64,000 nucleotides of DNA from JBBQER01 sp038320885 (GCA_038320885.1 JBBQER010000001.1:66880-130879); one strand, 5' to 3'; positions 28,682 through 37,040 are shown, counted from the first letter of the stretch. Translations and numbers: made by a program. The notes: a model not told the origin generated them from the sequence alone.

Positions 28682-29015
28682 GATCGACGACCGCGCGGGC
28701 ACGACCGTGGGCCCGCCCCAGCCGCACGACGACTTCGGCCGCATCGCCCGCGCACGCGCACGAAACGAGCCGGGCGCGATTGAGCAACGCGGCCGCCCGC
28801 GCCGCGCGCACCGCGTCAGATGATCCGCGGCCGAGCGCGAGCGTGTCGGCAGCTGCGAGTGCTGCGGCATCCGCAGCAGTGTCGGCCCGCGCTTGGAGGA
28901 CTGCGGCGCCGCCCACCCGCCCGATACCCAGGCACAGCACGACCGCGATGCCGACAGCCGCGAGCATCAGGATGCTGACGGCACCGCGCTCGCCCGCGGC
29001 CGGATGGCGCGTCAT
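28653..29015 (-). CDS. TadE-like protein of helicase/secretion neighbourhood
   Basis: The 120-residue protein starts RHPAAGERGAVSILMLAA. It has one transmembrane helix (about 13-35), then an alanine-rich helix QARADTAADAAALAAADT typical of TadG/RcpC-type flp helper and pseudopilin-like proteins. Two cysteines lie in SCACAG. Its start overlaps the upstream TadE stop by 4 bases. Its 3' end overlaps the convergent helicase gene by 29 bases (28653-28681), so the two stop codons lie inside each other's frames. It is probably a minor pilin or assembly protein. Confidence 0.82.
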   Translation of the reverse strand: MTRHPAAGERGAVSILMLAAVGIAVVLCLGIGRVGGAAVLQARADTAADAAALAAADTLALGRGSSDAVRAARAAALLNRARLVSCACAGDAAEVVVRLGRAHGRARAVVDLSGGSRLGT

Positions 29016-29422
29016 CGCTCGGCGCGCATCGTCGCGCGAGCGTGGAGCGTGACGTCGGGGAACAGCGGACCGACGAGCGGCAGATCCGTGTGCACGCGGT
29101 AGGAGACGCGCACCTCCACCGGGTCACCCACCCCGCCCGTGTGGTGAACTTCGACCTCGACCCCTCCGAGCGTGCGCCGCGCCGCGTCACGCACCCGGCT
29201 CGGGCCGGCATCGACGCTGGCCTCCCGTACCGCGGCCCGCGCCGCGTCCTGCACGAGCACGGCATCGCGGGCGACGAGCGCGGTCTGCACCAACGCCAGC
29301 AGGAACAGCACCAGGACGGGGAGCACGAGCGCGAGCTCGACCGTCGACTGCCCGCGGTCGGAACGCGCGGTTGCCCGCGCGCTCCGACCCGACCGGGCAA
29401 CGGGAAATCGGCACCGGCCCAT
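29012..29422 (-). CDS. TadE-family minor pilin
   Basis: The 136-residue protein has RGQSTVELALVLPVLVLFLLALVQ, the TadE/TadG N-terminal hydrophobic signature with glutamate at the processing-type position. The helix RDAVLVQDAARAAVREASVD and a small beta domain follow. ATG at 29422 overlaps the pilin stop by one base (TGATG). It is part of the Flp/Tad pilus operon. TadE proteins are minor pilins needed for pilus assembly. Confidence 0.87.
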   Translation of the reverse strand: MGRCRFPVARSGRSARATARSDRGQSTVELALVLPVLVLFLLALVQTALVARDAVLVQDAARAAVREASVDAGPSRVRDAARRTLGGVEVEVHHTGGVGDPVEVRVSYRVHTDLPLVGPLFPDVTLHARATMRAER

Positions 29423-29619
29423 CAGGGAACGAGCTTGCCGATCACCGTGTCGAAAAGACGCGAGATCGTGTGGCTCTTGGTCGCCCACCCGAGGACGAGA
29501 CCGGCGACCGCGGCCGCCGCCAGCATCACCAACGCGTACTCCGCGGTGGTCTGGCCCGACTCGGCTCGATCCAATCGGGTGAGCATGGTCACCCATAGGC
29601 GCAACAATTTCTCGGACAC
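29422..29619 (-). CDS. Flp-type major pilin (DUF4244-like)
   Basis: The 65-residue protein starts GTG with AGAGGAGA six bases upstream. ESGQTTAEYALVMLAAAAVAG fits the prepilin pattern of Flp/DUF4244 pilins, with the conserved glutamate followed by tyrosine and a single hydrophobic helix. The short tail TKSHTISRLFDTVIGKLVP would be exposed. The length is normal for this family. The strong ribosome-binding site in the middle of the operon fits a high-copy structural subunit. Confidence 0.9.
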   Translation of the reverse strand: MSEKLLRLWVTMLTRLDRAESGQTTAEYALVMLAAAAVAGLVLGWATKSHTISRLFDTVIGKLVP

Positions 29620-29709
29620 AACAGTCTCCTCTCGTCAGGTGCGCTCGCACCTCGGACTCACGGACCGGGGAAGGGACGAGCGGGAGAAGCTGGGGTCGAC
29701 CGCGCCGGC

Positions 29710-30363
29710 TCAGGGATGGAACCCCGCGAGCACAGCCGGAACCACGGTGAGCAGTGCAAACGCCGGGAGCACGCAAACAACGAGTGGAAAAACCAGGCGG
29801 ACCGGCACGGTGCGTGCCCGCGCCTCGGCCCGGCGCCGAACATCGGCGCGAACCTCGCCCGAGAGCCGTGCCAGCGCGGGCGCCGCCGGTGTGCCCAACC
29901 GGGTGCTGGTTCGGAGCGCATCGGTCAGCGGGCGCAACGTCGCGGTCGACACGCCGAGGTCGCGCATTGCGTCGTCGAACGATCGGCCTCGTGCACACGC
30001 GTGTATGACGCCGGTCAACGCGGCGGATGCATGGCTCGGGCCGAAGCCCGCGGCGTGCTCGACGGCATGGAACGGAGTGCACCCGGCCGCGACCCCGACC
30101 CCGACGAGGTCGACGACAACCGGCAGCTCGCGTTGGAGCCGGGCGGCGCGCAACTGTTCTGCGCGCCGCATGCCGGGCACCCTCGCGACCCGGACGACCC
30201 CGGCCAGAAGCGGGCTCCGCCGCAGCTCCTGCCGGAAACGGGCGAACGATGCATGCCGCGGCGCGCTCGCGAGCGAGAGCGGGCGGACTCGGAGCAGAAC
30301 GAGCTCCCGGCCGAGCGAGATGCACGAAGGGCAGCGCCACGATTCCTCCACATGCCGTTGCAA
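29710..30363 (-). CDS. tadC: TadC-like type II secretion system F family protein
   Basis: The 217-residue membrane protein has the GspF/T2SSF domain core: LPVVVDLVGVGVAAGCTPFHAVEHAA, then GRSFDDAMRDLG, LTDALRTSTRLGTPAAPALARL and RRRAEARARTVPVRLVFPLVVCVLPAFALL. These helices form the inner-membrane platform of the pilus machine. It starts 9 bases after the tadB stop. The N-terminal 40 residues are arginine-rich and not clearly membrane-associated, so the true start could be downstream of 30363. Confidence 0.85.
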   Translation of the reverse strand: MQRHVEESWRCPSCISLGRELVLLRVRPLSLASAPRHASFARFRQELRRSPLLAGVVRVARVPGMRRAEQLRAARLQRELPVVVDLVGVGVAAGCTPFHAVEHAAGFGPSHASAALTGVIHACARGRSFDDAMRDLGVSTATLRPLTDALRTSTRLGTPAAPALARLSGEVRADVRRRAEARARTVPVRLVFPLVVCVLPAFALLTVVPAVLAGFHP

Positions 30364-30372
30364 TCAGCGCGA

Positions 30373-31244
30373 TCACGGCGCGTCCCCGGCCCGAACGATC
30401 GCGCGCATCCACATTGCTCCGAGCACCTCCAACCCGAGACCCAGCACGACGCAGAAACGGCCCGCACCGGTGCCCACCAGAACATGACGGAACGGGAGTC
30501 GACCGCCGCGGTGGTCACGAGGTAACCGACCGGAGCCAGACCGATCACCCACGCTGAGTACCGAGCTTGCGCCGACAGTGCCCGCGCCTCGGCGATCACC
30601 GAGAGGCGCGCCCGGAGCGATGACGCCAGGCCCTCGAGCGCGTCGGCCGCCGGACCGCCGACGGTCGCGCTCAGCGACAGTGCTCCCGCCGCGACTTCGA
30701 CGCCGACCGCGTGACGCTCCTGCGCCCACGAGCGCAGCGCCGCGGGCAGTGCGGCGCCCAGGCGAACACGCCGGCCGATGCGGGTCGCGTCGAGAGCGAG
30801 CACACCATCGCCTTGCGCGAGGCCCGCGAGTGCCGTGGCCACCGTGCCCCCGGCTCGCAGCTCGGACCCGATCCGATCCAACGCGTCGGGGACCGCAGCG
30901 GCGATCAGCCGCTCGCGGCGATGCCGGCCGACTCGGAGCGCGACCGGACCACCCACCGACACGCCGACCGCGCCGAGCACACCCGTGACGGGGGCCAGTC
31001 CCGCGCCGACGAGTCCGGCGATCCCGATCGCGAGCAACCACACCTGCACCGCCTGTTCGGGCGTCGTCGTCAGGGCGGCGTCGTCGAGGGCCCGCTCCAA
31101 CCGCCGGCGCACCCGCGGTGGCAACACGCGTCCCGCGGCGGCCGGGCGGAGCCGCTCGGTGACCGCCAAGTGACAGGCGAAGCGGGCCAGCGCGACCGCG
31201 GCGCCGCTCCCGGCTATCGCGACGAGGAGCGCGCGCAACGGCAC
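30373..31244 (-). pseudogene. tadB: TadB-like platform protein, interrupted by a one-base frameshift
   Basis: Frame one (31244 to 30486) encodes a normal TadB: ALDRIGSELRAGGTVATALAG, ALSLSATVGGPAADALEGLA and a helix ending YLVTTAAVDSRSV. The expected continuation HVLVGTGAGRFCVVLGLGLE, ending MWMRAIVRAGDAP and a stop at 30373, is in another frame. One added base at 30485/30486 would restore a 290-residue protein of normal length. Without it, translation runs on for about 150 arginine/serine-rich residues over tadC. This is either a genuine mutation that disables the pilus or a single-base sequence error. The start overlaps tadA by 31 bases. Confidence 0.8.
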
Positions 31245-32446
31245 CAGTCCTCCTCGAGATCGAATCCGACGCGCCGCGCGGGCCGCGTCGGCGGCTCGAT
31301 CGCCATGAGTTGGCCGCGCTCCCGGGCGAGCAGCCGCCGCGCCCTCGGCGCGTCCGCGTCGACCGATTCCACTACCTCGGCGACGGCCACGATCTCGCGC
31401 GCCCCGTCGACTCCTCGCGCGACCTGCACGATCGCGTCGACCGCAGCCGCGACCTGCCCTCGTACGGCGGCCAACGGGAGCGCGATCCCGGCCAGCAACA
31501 CGAGCGTCTCGAGGCGAGCCAGGGCGTCGACGGGCGAGTTCGCATGGATGGTCGAGACCGAGCCGTCGTGACCGGTGTTGAGGGCTTGGAGCATGTCAAG
31601 GGCCTCCGCGCCGCGCACTTCTCCGACCACCAGGCGATCCGGTCGCATGCGGAGCGACGCTCGCACCAACTCGCGCACGCTCACCGCGCCGGCTCCTTCG
31701 GCGTTGGCCGGACGCGCTTCGAGGCGCACGACGTGCGGCCGGGCCAGTCGTAGCTCCGCCGTCTCTTCGATCGTCACGACGCGCTCCGACGGATCAATCG
31801 CGTCCACGAGCGCGTTCGCGCACGTTGTCTTGCCCGAGCTGGTCGCGCCCGACACCAGGATGTTCCAGCCCGCCCGGACCATCGCCGCGAGGAACGCGAC
31901 CGCCGTGCTTCCCAGGCCGAAATCCGCAAGCGTCAGGGAACGGACCGCGAATCGGCGGATGGTCAAGCACGGTCCATCGGGTGCGAGCGGCGGCAACACC
32001 GCGTGCAAGCGAGAGCCGTCGGCCAATCGCGCGTCGACCATCGGCGACGCGCGATCCAGCCGCAATCCGAGCGGCGCGATGACACGCTCGACGATTCGCA
32101 CGATCGCGTCGCCGTCGATCTCGCAATCGACCGCTTCGATACGACCGCCCCGCTCGACGAACACGCGGTCCGGACCGTTCACCATGATCTCGGTGATCGT
32201 GGGGTCCGCGACCAGTGACTGCAACGCCCCGAGCCCGTCGACCTCGGCGACGAGGTCGTCGAGCACCCGAGCCGCGGTCACGTCGGTGACCAGCGGGGCC
32301 TCGTCGTGCAGCAACGACGCCAGGCGGGCCCTCAGCTCCGCGGGCCCGACCGTTGCCGGATCGAACGGCGCCGCCAGCAGCCGCCGGTGCAACGCCTCGC
32401 GCAGGGGCCTGTTCGCGATGCTCATGATTTCCGCTGTCGGCGACAA
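31214..32446 (-). CDS. tadA: Tad/CpaF-type pilus assembly ATPase
   Basis: The 410-residue secretion ATPase has an N-terminal domain with SLVADPTITEIMVNGPDRVFVERGG. The core carries Walker A SGATSSGKTT, an Asp box VVTIEETAELRL, Walker B MRPDRLVVGEVRGAEALDML and the His box GHDGSVSTIHANSP. It is the cytoplasmic motor that drives pilin assembly. The arginine-rich C-terminus (WCRCARSSSR) overlaps tadB. ATG at 32446 is the first start; ATG seven codons later is possible. Confidence 0.93.
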   Translation of the reverse strand: MSPTAEIMSIANRPLREALHRRLLAAPFDPATVGPAELRARLASLLHDEAPLVTDVTAARVLDDLVAEVDGLGALQSLVADPTITEIMVNGPDRVFVERGGRIEAVDCEIDGDAIVRIVERVIAPLGLRLDRASPMVDARLADGSRLHAVLPPLAPDGPCLTIRRFAVRSLTLADFGLGSTAVAFLAAMVRAGWNILVSGATSSGKTTCANALVDAIDPSERVVTIEETAELRLARPHVVRLEARPANAEGAGAVSVRELVRASLRMRPDRLVVGEVRGAEALDMLQALNTGHDGSVSTIHANSPVDALARLETLVLLAGIALPLAAVRGQVAAAVDAIVQVARGVDGAREIVAVAEVVESVDADAPRARRLLARERGQLMAIEPPTRPARRVGFDLEEDWCRCARSSSR

Positions 32447-32507
32447 GTCGCCGGGCCGCTCGGGCCCCGCTCGCTACTCGGCCGGATACCGGCCTCCCAA
32501 CGCTCGC

Positions 32508-33209
32508 TCATGCGGCCTGCTCGTGGTCGAGGCCGCCGATCCGGCGGAGCACTTCACGGACCGGTCGAGCCAGCGCGTCGGGGAGCCGGGTCGGCAACAC
32601 TCCGGCGTCGATCGCGCGCGCGGTCGACGCCCGCAGAGTTACGGTCGCGAGCACCGGAACGCCGAGCACGTTCGCGACATCGTGCGCGCCCAGGGCGCGA
32701 CCGCCCTCGTCGACGAACACGGCTCCGGTTGCGTTGGCCGTCAGCTCGAGGTGCACCGCGCGCCGCAGGGTGAGATAGCAGCCGCGCACGACGATCACGC
32801 TCGCGTCGGCCACCTCGACCAGCGCGTGCAGCGCGGGCGCGCGTCCGGCACCCAAGGCGCCGACATCCGCAATCGTCGTTCGGTGATCGGCCTGCAACGC
32901 GACCCCGAGCGCGGCGCCGGCTTCGGCACTCGCGAGGCCGACGTCGCCCCCGCCGGCCGGGAGCAACGCCAATCCTCTCCCGGCATCCACCACGAGCCGG
33001 TCGAGTGCTTCGGTCGGCGCTTCGGGTCCGGTCACCAGCCAGTCCCGCAGCCCCTGCTCCGGATCAGCCGCCAAGCCGAGGATCGCAGGTTGATCACCGT
33101 CGAGGTCGGCGAGCCGCGCCGCCCCGTGCCGAGCAAGCACCAGGGCGGCCGCAGCCGCGATCACCGAAGTCCCCGAACCACCCTTGGGCGACCAGAAGCA
33201 AACCAACAC
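32508..33209 (-). CDS. CpaE/TadZ-like P-loop ATPase of the Tad cluster
   Basis: The 233-residue MinD/ParA-superfamily protein begins MLVCFWSPKGGSGTSVIAAA, a deviant Walker A at the very N-terminus. Further motifs are LADLDGDQPAILGL and TTIADVGALG. In Tad systems CpaE/TadZ localises the machine to a cell pole or site. The receiver domain present in some CpaE proteins is missing, which matches the short actinobacterial homologues. The frame upstream of tadA completes the operon order cpaE-tadA-tadB-tadC-flp-tadE-tadE-like. Confidence 0.87.
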   Translation of the reverse strand: MLVCFWSPKGGSGTSVIAAAAALVLARHGAARLADLDGDQPAILGLAADPEQGLRDWLVTGPEAPTEALDRLVVDAGRGLALLPAGGGDVGLASAEAGAALGVALQADHRTTIADVGALGAGRAPALHALVEVADASVIVVRGCYLTLRRAVHLELTANATGAVFVDEGGRALGAHDVANVLGVPVLATVTLRASTARAIDAGVLPTRLPDALARPVREVLRRIGGLDHEQAA

Positions 33210-33350
33210 GAGCGCCTCCCGATTCGTCGGGCGTGCGGACGACGCACGCGCGCAGACATTTCGGGGAAGGCGGGAAGTGCACGCACCGTATGGTGCGCCG
33301 GTCCGCGCGTCAAGGCTCTTTCGAGCGCGGCGTGCCTACTATGCGCCCGC

Positions 33351-34145
33351 GTGGAGGCTGCCTTCTTCGATCTCGACAAGACCGTGATCGCCACCAGCTC
33401 GGTCATGGCACTCGGCGGACGTTTCTATCGCGAGGGACTGATCTCGAAGCGCACGATCGTGCGCGGGATCTACGCGCAAGTCGTGTATCTGCTTCTCGGC
33501 GCCGACGACGAGAAGATGGAGCGGATGCGCGAGGCGATGCTCGGCCTCACGAAGGGTTGGGATCAGGCGCGCGTGAGCGAGATCGTGCGCGAGACGCTCG
33601 ATGAAGTGCTGACCCCCATCATCTACGCCGAGGCGCTCGAGCTCATCGAGATGCACAAGGCGGAGGGTCGCAAGACGGTCATCGTCTCGTCGTCACCGAT
33701 CGAGACCGTCCTGCCGCTCGGCGAGCATCTCGGAGTCGACGACGTCATCGCGACGCGCGCGCGTATCGACGAGCACGGCCGGTACACGGGCGAGCTCGAG
33801 TTCTACGCGTACGGCCCGCACAAAGCCGACGCGATCCGCGAGATGGCCGTGAAGGAAGGCATCGATCTCGCTCGCTCGTACGCGTACTCCGACTCGATCA
33901 CCGACCTGCCGATGCTCGAGCTGGTCGGCAACCCGGTCGCGGTGAACCCGGACCGCGAGCTCACGCGCGTGGCGCGCGAGCGTGAGTGGGAAACCCGGTG
34001 GTTCCAGCATCCCGTGCGCTTGCGAGACCGGGTGCCGGTTCCACCGAAGGGCCCGACGTTGGCGGCCGGCAGTGCGGCCGCCGCGGTCGGAACAGGTATT
34101 GGCTTGTACGTGTGGCTGCGCCGACGCGCGCTCGGCGCGCGCTGA
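33351..34145 (+). CDS. HAD-IB family phosphatase with C-terminal membrane tail (SerB1-like)
   Basis: The 264-residue protein starts GTG at 33351. HAD motif I is FFDLDKTVI, motif II VIVSSSPIETV, and motif III/IV YAYSDSITDLPML. The cap contains long helices (KMERMREAMLGLTKGWDQARV). About 20 C-terminal residues (AAAAVGTGIGLYVWLRR) form a membrane anchor. HAD-IB members dephosphorylate phosphoserine or phospholipid-type substrates; the anchor hints at a lipid-linked substrate. It is divergent from the Tad operon, as is Rv3661 in Mycobacterium as I recall. Confidence 0.88.
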   Translation: MEAAFFDLDKTVIATSSVMALGGRFYREGLISKRTIVRGIYAQVVYLLLGADDEKMERMREAMLGLTKGWDQARVSEIVRETLDEVLTPIIYAEALELIEMHKAEGRKTVIVSSSPIETVLPLGEHLGVDDVIATRARIDEHGRYTGELEFYAYGPHKADAIREMAVKEGIDLARSYAYSDSITDLPMLELVGNPVAVNPDRELTRVAREREWETRWFQHPVRLRDRVPVPPKGPTLAAGSAAAAVGTGIGLYVWLRRRALGAR

Positions 34146-34163
34146 CGAGACCGGTCGCGACGT

Positions 34164-34238
34164 CTAGGCGGTGCGAACCTTCTTGGCGATCGCCGCGCCG
34201 AGCGCGACCACGATCAGGAGCAACAAGAGCTTCTTCAC
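34164..34238 (-). CDS. 24-residue small membrane protein
   Basis: A GTG at 34238 is preceded by GAGGAGGAAT at ideal spacing (on the minus strand just upstream, 34243-34252). The 24-residue product is VKKLLLLLIVVALGAAIAKKV plus RTA: two lysines, one transmembrane helix and a basic tail. It is too short for normal gene finders. Its start resembles the MKKLLLLALA start of the DLW-39-type actinobacterial micro-proteins, but lacks the DLW tail. The perfect ribosome-binding site is the main support. Its role is unknown. Confidence 0.66.
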   Translation of the reverse strand: MKKLLLLLIVVALGAAIAKKVRTA

Positions 34239-34313
34239 TGAATTCCTCCTCGGGGCTGGACTGGCGCGCAGCGTATCGCCCGATTGCGCGACTCGCTGAC
34301 TGGGCGCCCGCGC

Positions 34314-35207
34314 TCAGCGCAGGATCGCGACCGGGTCGGCATAGGCCAGGTCGACGTGGCGGGCGTAGCCGGCCTCGCGAGCCAACCGGGCCAGCGCTTC
34401 GCCGGTGTCGGTGTCGGGTAAGCCGGGGAGCAGTGCGTCGTGATGGCAGAGCACGACCTTGTCCGGCCGCAGCAGCTCGACCTGGCGTACGAGGAACCGC
34501 GCGAGCGAACCCTGGTGCGGTTCACCGTTCACGTTCGGTCGCCCGGTCAGCGCGAGCACGGCGACATCGGGTTGCAGATCGGAGACGATGCCCGACCAAT
34601 AACCCGAACTCGCGTTGACGAACACCGAGCCGTCGGGCGTCTCGAGCAGGTAGGCGAGCTGGCCGCCGTCACGACTCGAACAGTGCGCGGTCGTCCCGTC
34701 AAACCACTGCGCCAACTCGGGACCGAGAGACGGGAACAGCTCGAACAGCGCTTCGACACGCGCGGCGCGATCCTGCGCCGTGATGTCCAGATCGCCGATG
34801 CACTCCGTGTGCGACTCGTGACTCGCGGCCGCGAACAGGCAGGAGTGCAGCGACGGATACGGACGCACGCGCACGCCGTGGCCGCAGTCGACCGGTTCGC
34901 CACCCGAGACGGCCAGGATCTGGCTCTCGGGTACGTCGTTGGCCCGCAGCACCCGGGCGACCTCGTAGGAGCACACGACGGTCGCACCCGTCGCCTTCGC
35001 GATCGTGTCGACCCCGAGCATGTGGTCGAAGTGCGCGTGGCTGACGAACACGAAGTCGGCGGCGTCCACGTCACGGGCCGCGAGGCCGACCGCCGGAAGG
35101 CCCGCCGGACGGTCGACGTAGGTGTCGAAGAAGAGCGTGAGGCCGTTGGTCCGAACGCGAAACGTCGTGCACCCGAACCACTCGAGTTGCAGGGCGTCGG
35201 GGTTCAT
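34314..35207 (-). CDS. UlaG-like metallo-beta-lactamase-fold hydrolase
   Basis: The 297-residue protein begins LQLEWFGCTTFRVRTNGLTLFFDTY, the typical UlaG/MBL-fold start, followed by the metal motif HAHFDHM (about 57-63). Later metal-ligand positions include HSCLFAAASHESH and VVLCHHDALLPG. The substrate is unknown. It is the last gene of a four-gene leftward run headed by an ECF sigma factor. Its ATG directly follows the TAG of the scramblase-like gene with no gap, so co-translation is likely. Confidence 0.88.
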   Translation of the reverse strand: MNPDALQLEWFGCTTFRVRTNGLTLFFDTYVDRPAGLPAVGLAARDVDAADFVFVSHAHFDHMLGVDTIAKATGATVVCSYEVARVLRANDVPESQILAVSGGEPVDCGHGVRVRPYPSLHSCLFAAASHESHTECIGDLDITAQDRAARVEALFELFPSLGPELAQWFDGTTAHCSSRDGGQLAYLLETPDGSVFVNASSGYWSGIVSDLQPDVAVLALTGRPNVNGEPHQGSLARFLVRQVELLRPDKVVLCHHDALLPGLPDTDTGEALARLAREAGYARHVDLAYADPVAILR

Positions 35208-35849
35208 CTACCCAAGATCGGTGATGTCGAGATCATTGAGGCCGCGGGAGTCCTGCTTGAGCGCGGTGTCGACGCAGAGCGCGGAAGCGACGGCGAGGCT
35301 GCGCAACGGCTCCTCGATCGCGGCGGTGAGCTCGACGAAATAGTTGTCCGCCGTCGTGAACACGGTCTTGGCCAGTCCTTCCCACGTCTTCGTGATGCGG
35401 GCGACTTCGTTTCCGCTCGCGTCCTGGATGTTGAAATTCCAAGCGCGCCAGTTCTCGGCGTTGAGCGTTCCCACCTCGCGGCCGTCGGCGTTCAACGAGA
35501 ACCGGATCTTGCCGAACACGTTCTTCTGCGCGATGTCGCCGACGACGGTCCCGTCGGGCTTCGTGATCTGGAACTTCGACTTCACGAACTTGCGCGGACG
35601 CTTCAGCACGAGCACGGGCGCTTCGCTCGCGTCGCGTATCTCGTACGTGTGGGTCATGAACTGATCGAGACTCGACATGAGTCGGGCGGCCTTCTTCAGC
35701 GTCGACTGGCCGACCTCGGCGACCGAACCGATCTGCGCGCCGTTCTGGTCGAAGACTTTGTACTCGTTGGTCAGCTCGATGAGCTTCGTCTTCTGGTTCA
35801 CTACGAGCACGCGCTCGGTGAGCAGACTCGGCAAATTCTCGTCGACCAT
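35208..35849 (-). CDS. Phospholipid scramblase-related / LURP-one-like (tubby C2 fold) protein
   Basis: The 213-residue soluble protein shows the pattern of the scramblase/LOR fold: LTERVLVVNQKTKLIELTNEY, FDQNGAQIGSVAEV, HTYEIRDASEAPVLVLKRP, FQITKPDGTVVGDIAQKN, then WNFNIQDASGNEVARITKTW and NYFVEL. The fold is a 12-strand barrel around a buried helix; bacterial members are membrane-associated but poorly understood. It sits 10 bases downstream of the cupredoxin gene and abuts the MBL gene. Confidence 0.82.
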   Translation of the reverse strand: MVDENLPSLLTERVLVVNQKTKLIELTNEYKVFDQNGAQIGSVAEVGQSTLKKAARLMSSLDQFMTHTYEIRDASEAPVLVLKRPRKFVKSKFQITKPDGTVVGDIAQKNVFGKIRFSLNADGREVGTLNAENWRAWNFNIQDASGNEVARITKTWEGLAKTVFTTADNYFVELTAAIEEPLRSLAVASALCVDTALKQDSRGLNDLDITDLG

Positions 35850-35859
35850 GTGGCCGACG

Positions 35860-36459
35860 TTAGACGCCGGCGGCCACCGCTTGCGCGAATGTCAGCTCCG
35901 GGCCGATCACGTGAACAGCACCGCGCTCGCCCGGTTCGCGGTGGCCGGGAATGGCGCAGAAGAACGTGTAGTCGCCGGGATGACCGAAGAAGACGCGCGT
36001 CGTCTTCATCTGGCCCACTTCGTTGACCTGCAAGCCCGCGAACATGGTCGAGCTGTCGTCGAAATCGAGCCTGTGCGGGCTCTCGGAACCGTCTTCGAGG
36101 GTGACTGAATAGATCCCGGTCGTGACCGTGAGCTTGTCCGGCACGAATGTGAGATCACCCGTCGAAGTGATCGTGAACGCGCCTTCGACTGGGCCTGTAG
36201 CCGGCAACGCGGTGAGCGGCTCCGATGTCGTGCTCGGTTCCGATACACCCGGCTTCGTCTCTCCGCCACGCACAACCGCGATGCCGACAAACGCGCCAGT
36301 GACGAGCGCGACCGCCATCACCCCGCCGGCTACAGAACGTCGCTGCCGCTTGCGCCGGTTGACGTACCGCTGCGCGGCCAGCCATACGTCGGCTTCCACC
36401 GGTGCCCGAGCAACGAGCTCGCGCAACCCGGCAGCAACGCGCTGATCGAGCTCAAGCAT
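35860..36459 (-). CDS. Membrane-anchored cupredoxin-like protein in anti-sigma position
   Basis: The 199-residue protein has a cytoplasmic N-terminus of about 45 residues (LELDQRVAAGLRELVARAP, then RRKRQRR), one transmembrane helix (about 44-64) and a serine/threonine linker. Its extracytoplasmic domain ends in FFCAIPGHREPGERGAVHV. That tail is the cupredoxin C-x4-H copper loop, with an earlier histidine in ESPHRLDF. The usual axial methionine (PGHxxxGM) is glutamate or arginine here, so copper binding may be altered. The gene overlaps the ECF sigma gene by 8 bases. The position and topology are those of an anti-sigma factor; that role is inferred. Confidence 0.8.
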   Translation of the reverse strand: MLELDQRVAAGLRELVARAPVEADVWLAAQRYVNRRKRQRRSVAGGVMAVALVTGAFVGIAVVRGGETKPGVSEPSTTSEPLTALPATGPVEGAFTITSTGDLTFVPDKLTVTTGIYSVTLEDGSESPHRLDFDDSSTMFAGLQVNEVGQMKTTRVFFGHPGDYTFFCAIPGHREPGERGAVHVIGPELTFAQAVAAGV

Positions 36460-37018
36460 CGAGGTCTCCTCCGCTCGCGTCGAATGCCTTCTCTTCCAAA
36501 CACGCGCGCAGTCGTTGGAGACCGCGCGACAGGTACGCCTTCACCGTGCCCACCGAACAGCCGAGCGCGTCGGCCACGTCCTGCTCAGATAAGTCGTCGA
36601 CGACCCGCATCACGACGACCGCGCGTTGACGCGGCGCCAATGTCACGAGTGCACGCTGGAGCACGTCGGCATCGGCAATGCGGTCGGCGCGAAACGATGT
36701 CGACGGCTCGACGTGCCGTTCGCGTTCCGCGTGCTTCCGCCGCACTGCCCGCCGGCGCCACGTCGAACGCACCTCGTTGACCACGGCTCGGCGCACGTAC
36801 GCAGTCGGGTTGTCGATCTTGCCCTTCGCCCACCGTTCGTACATGCGCGCGAACGCTTCAGCGACAACGTCCTCCGCCAGCGCCGCGTCGCCCGTCATCG
36901 CGTAGGCCAACCGCAAGGCGGGCGATCGCTCTGCTTCGAACGTCTCCGCGAACACGCCGAGATCGGACGCGGCAACGCTCGGTATGTCCGGGATCTCGCC
37001 TGCTACTGCCGGCACCAT
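36452..37018 (-). CDS. ECF (SigE-family) RNA polymerase sigma factor
   Basis: The 188-residue protein has region 2 (RLAYAMTGDAALAEDVVAEAFARMYERW, NPTAYVRRAVVNEVRSTWRRR) and region 4 (LAPRQRAVVVMRVVDDLSEQDVADALG, SVGTVKAYLSRGLQRLR). It has no region 3, as in group 4 sigma factors of the actinobacterial SigE type. Its start lies downstream of the group 2 sigma gene and its terminator. The next gene overlaps by 8 bases and is a membrane protein, as usual for ECF sigma/anti-sigma pairs. Confidence 0.92.
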   Translation of the reverse strand: MVPAVAGEIPDIPSVAASDLGVFAETFEAERSPALRLAYAMTGDAALAEDVVAEAFARMYERWAKGKIDNPTAYVRRAVVNEVRSTWRRRAVRRKHAERERHVEPSTSFRADRIADADVLQRALVTLAPRQRAVVVMRVVDDLSEQDVADALGCSVGTVKAYLSRGLQRLRACLEEKAFDASGGDLDA

Positions 37019-37040
37019 GCAATGTCCGACGCCATGCCCC

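Noticed and set aside
27002..28870. 622-codon minus-strand frame opposite the helicase
   Set aside because: Shadow frame; the helicase has all motifs and the zinc-binding cysteines.
30015..31244. A 409-residue TadB
   Set aside because: The last 150 residues are Arg/Ser-rich shadow sequence over tadC; the true C-terminus is in another frame.
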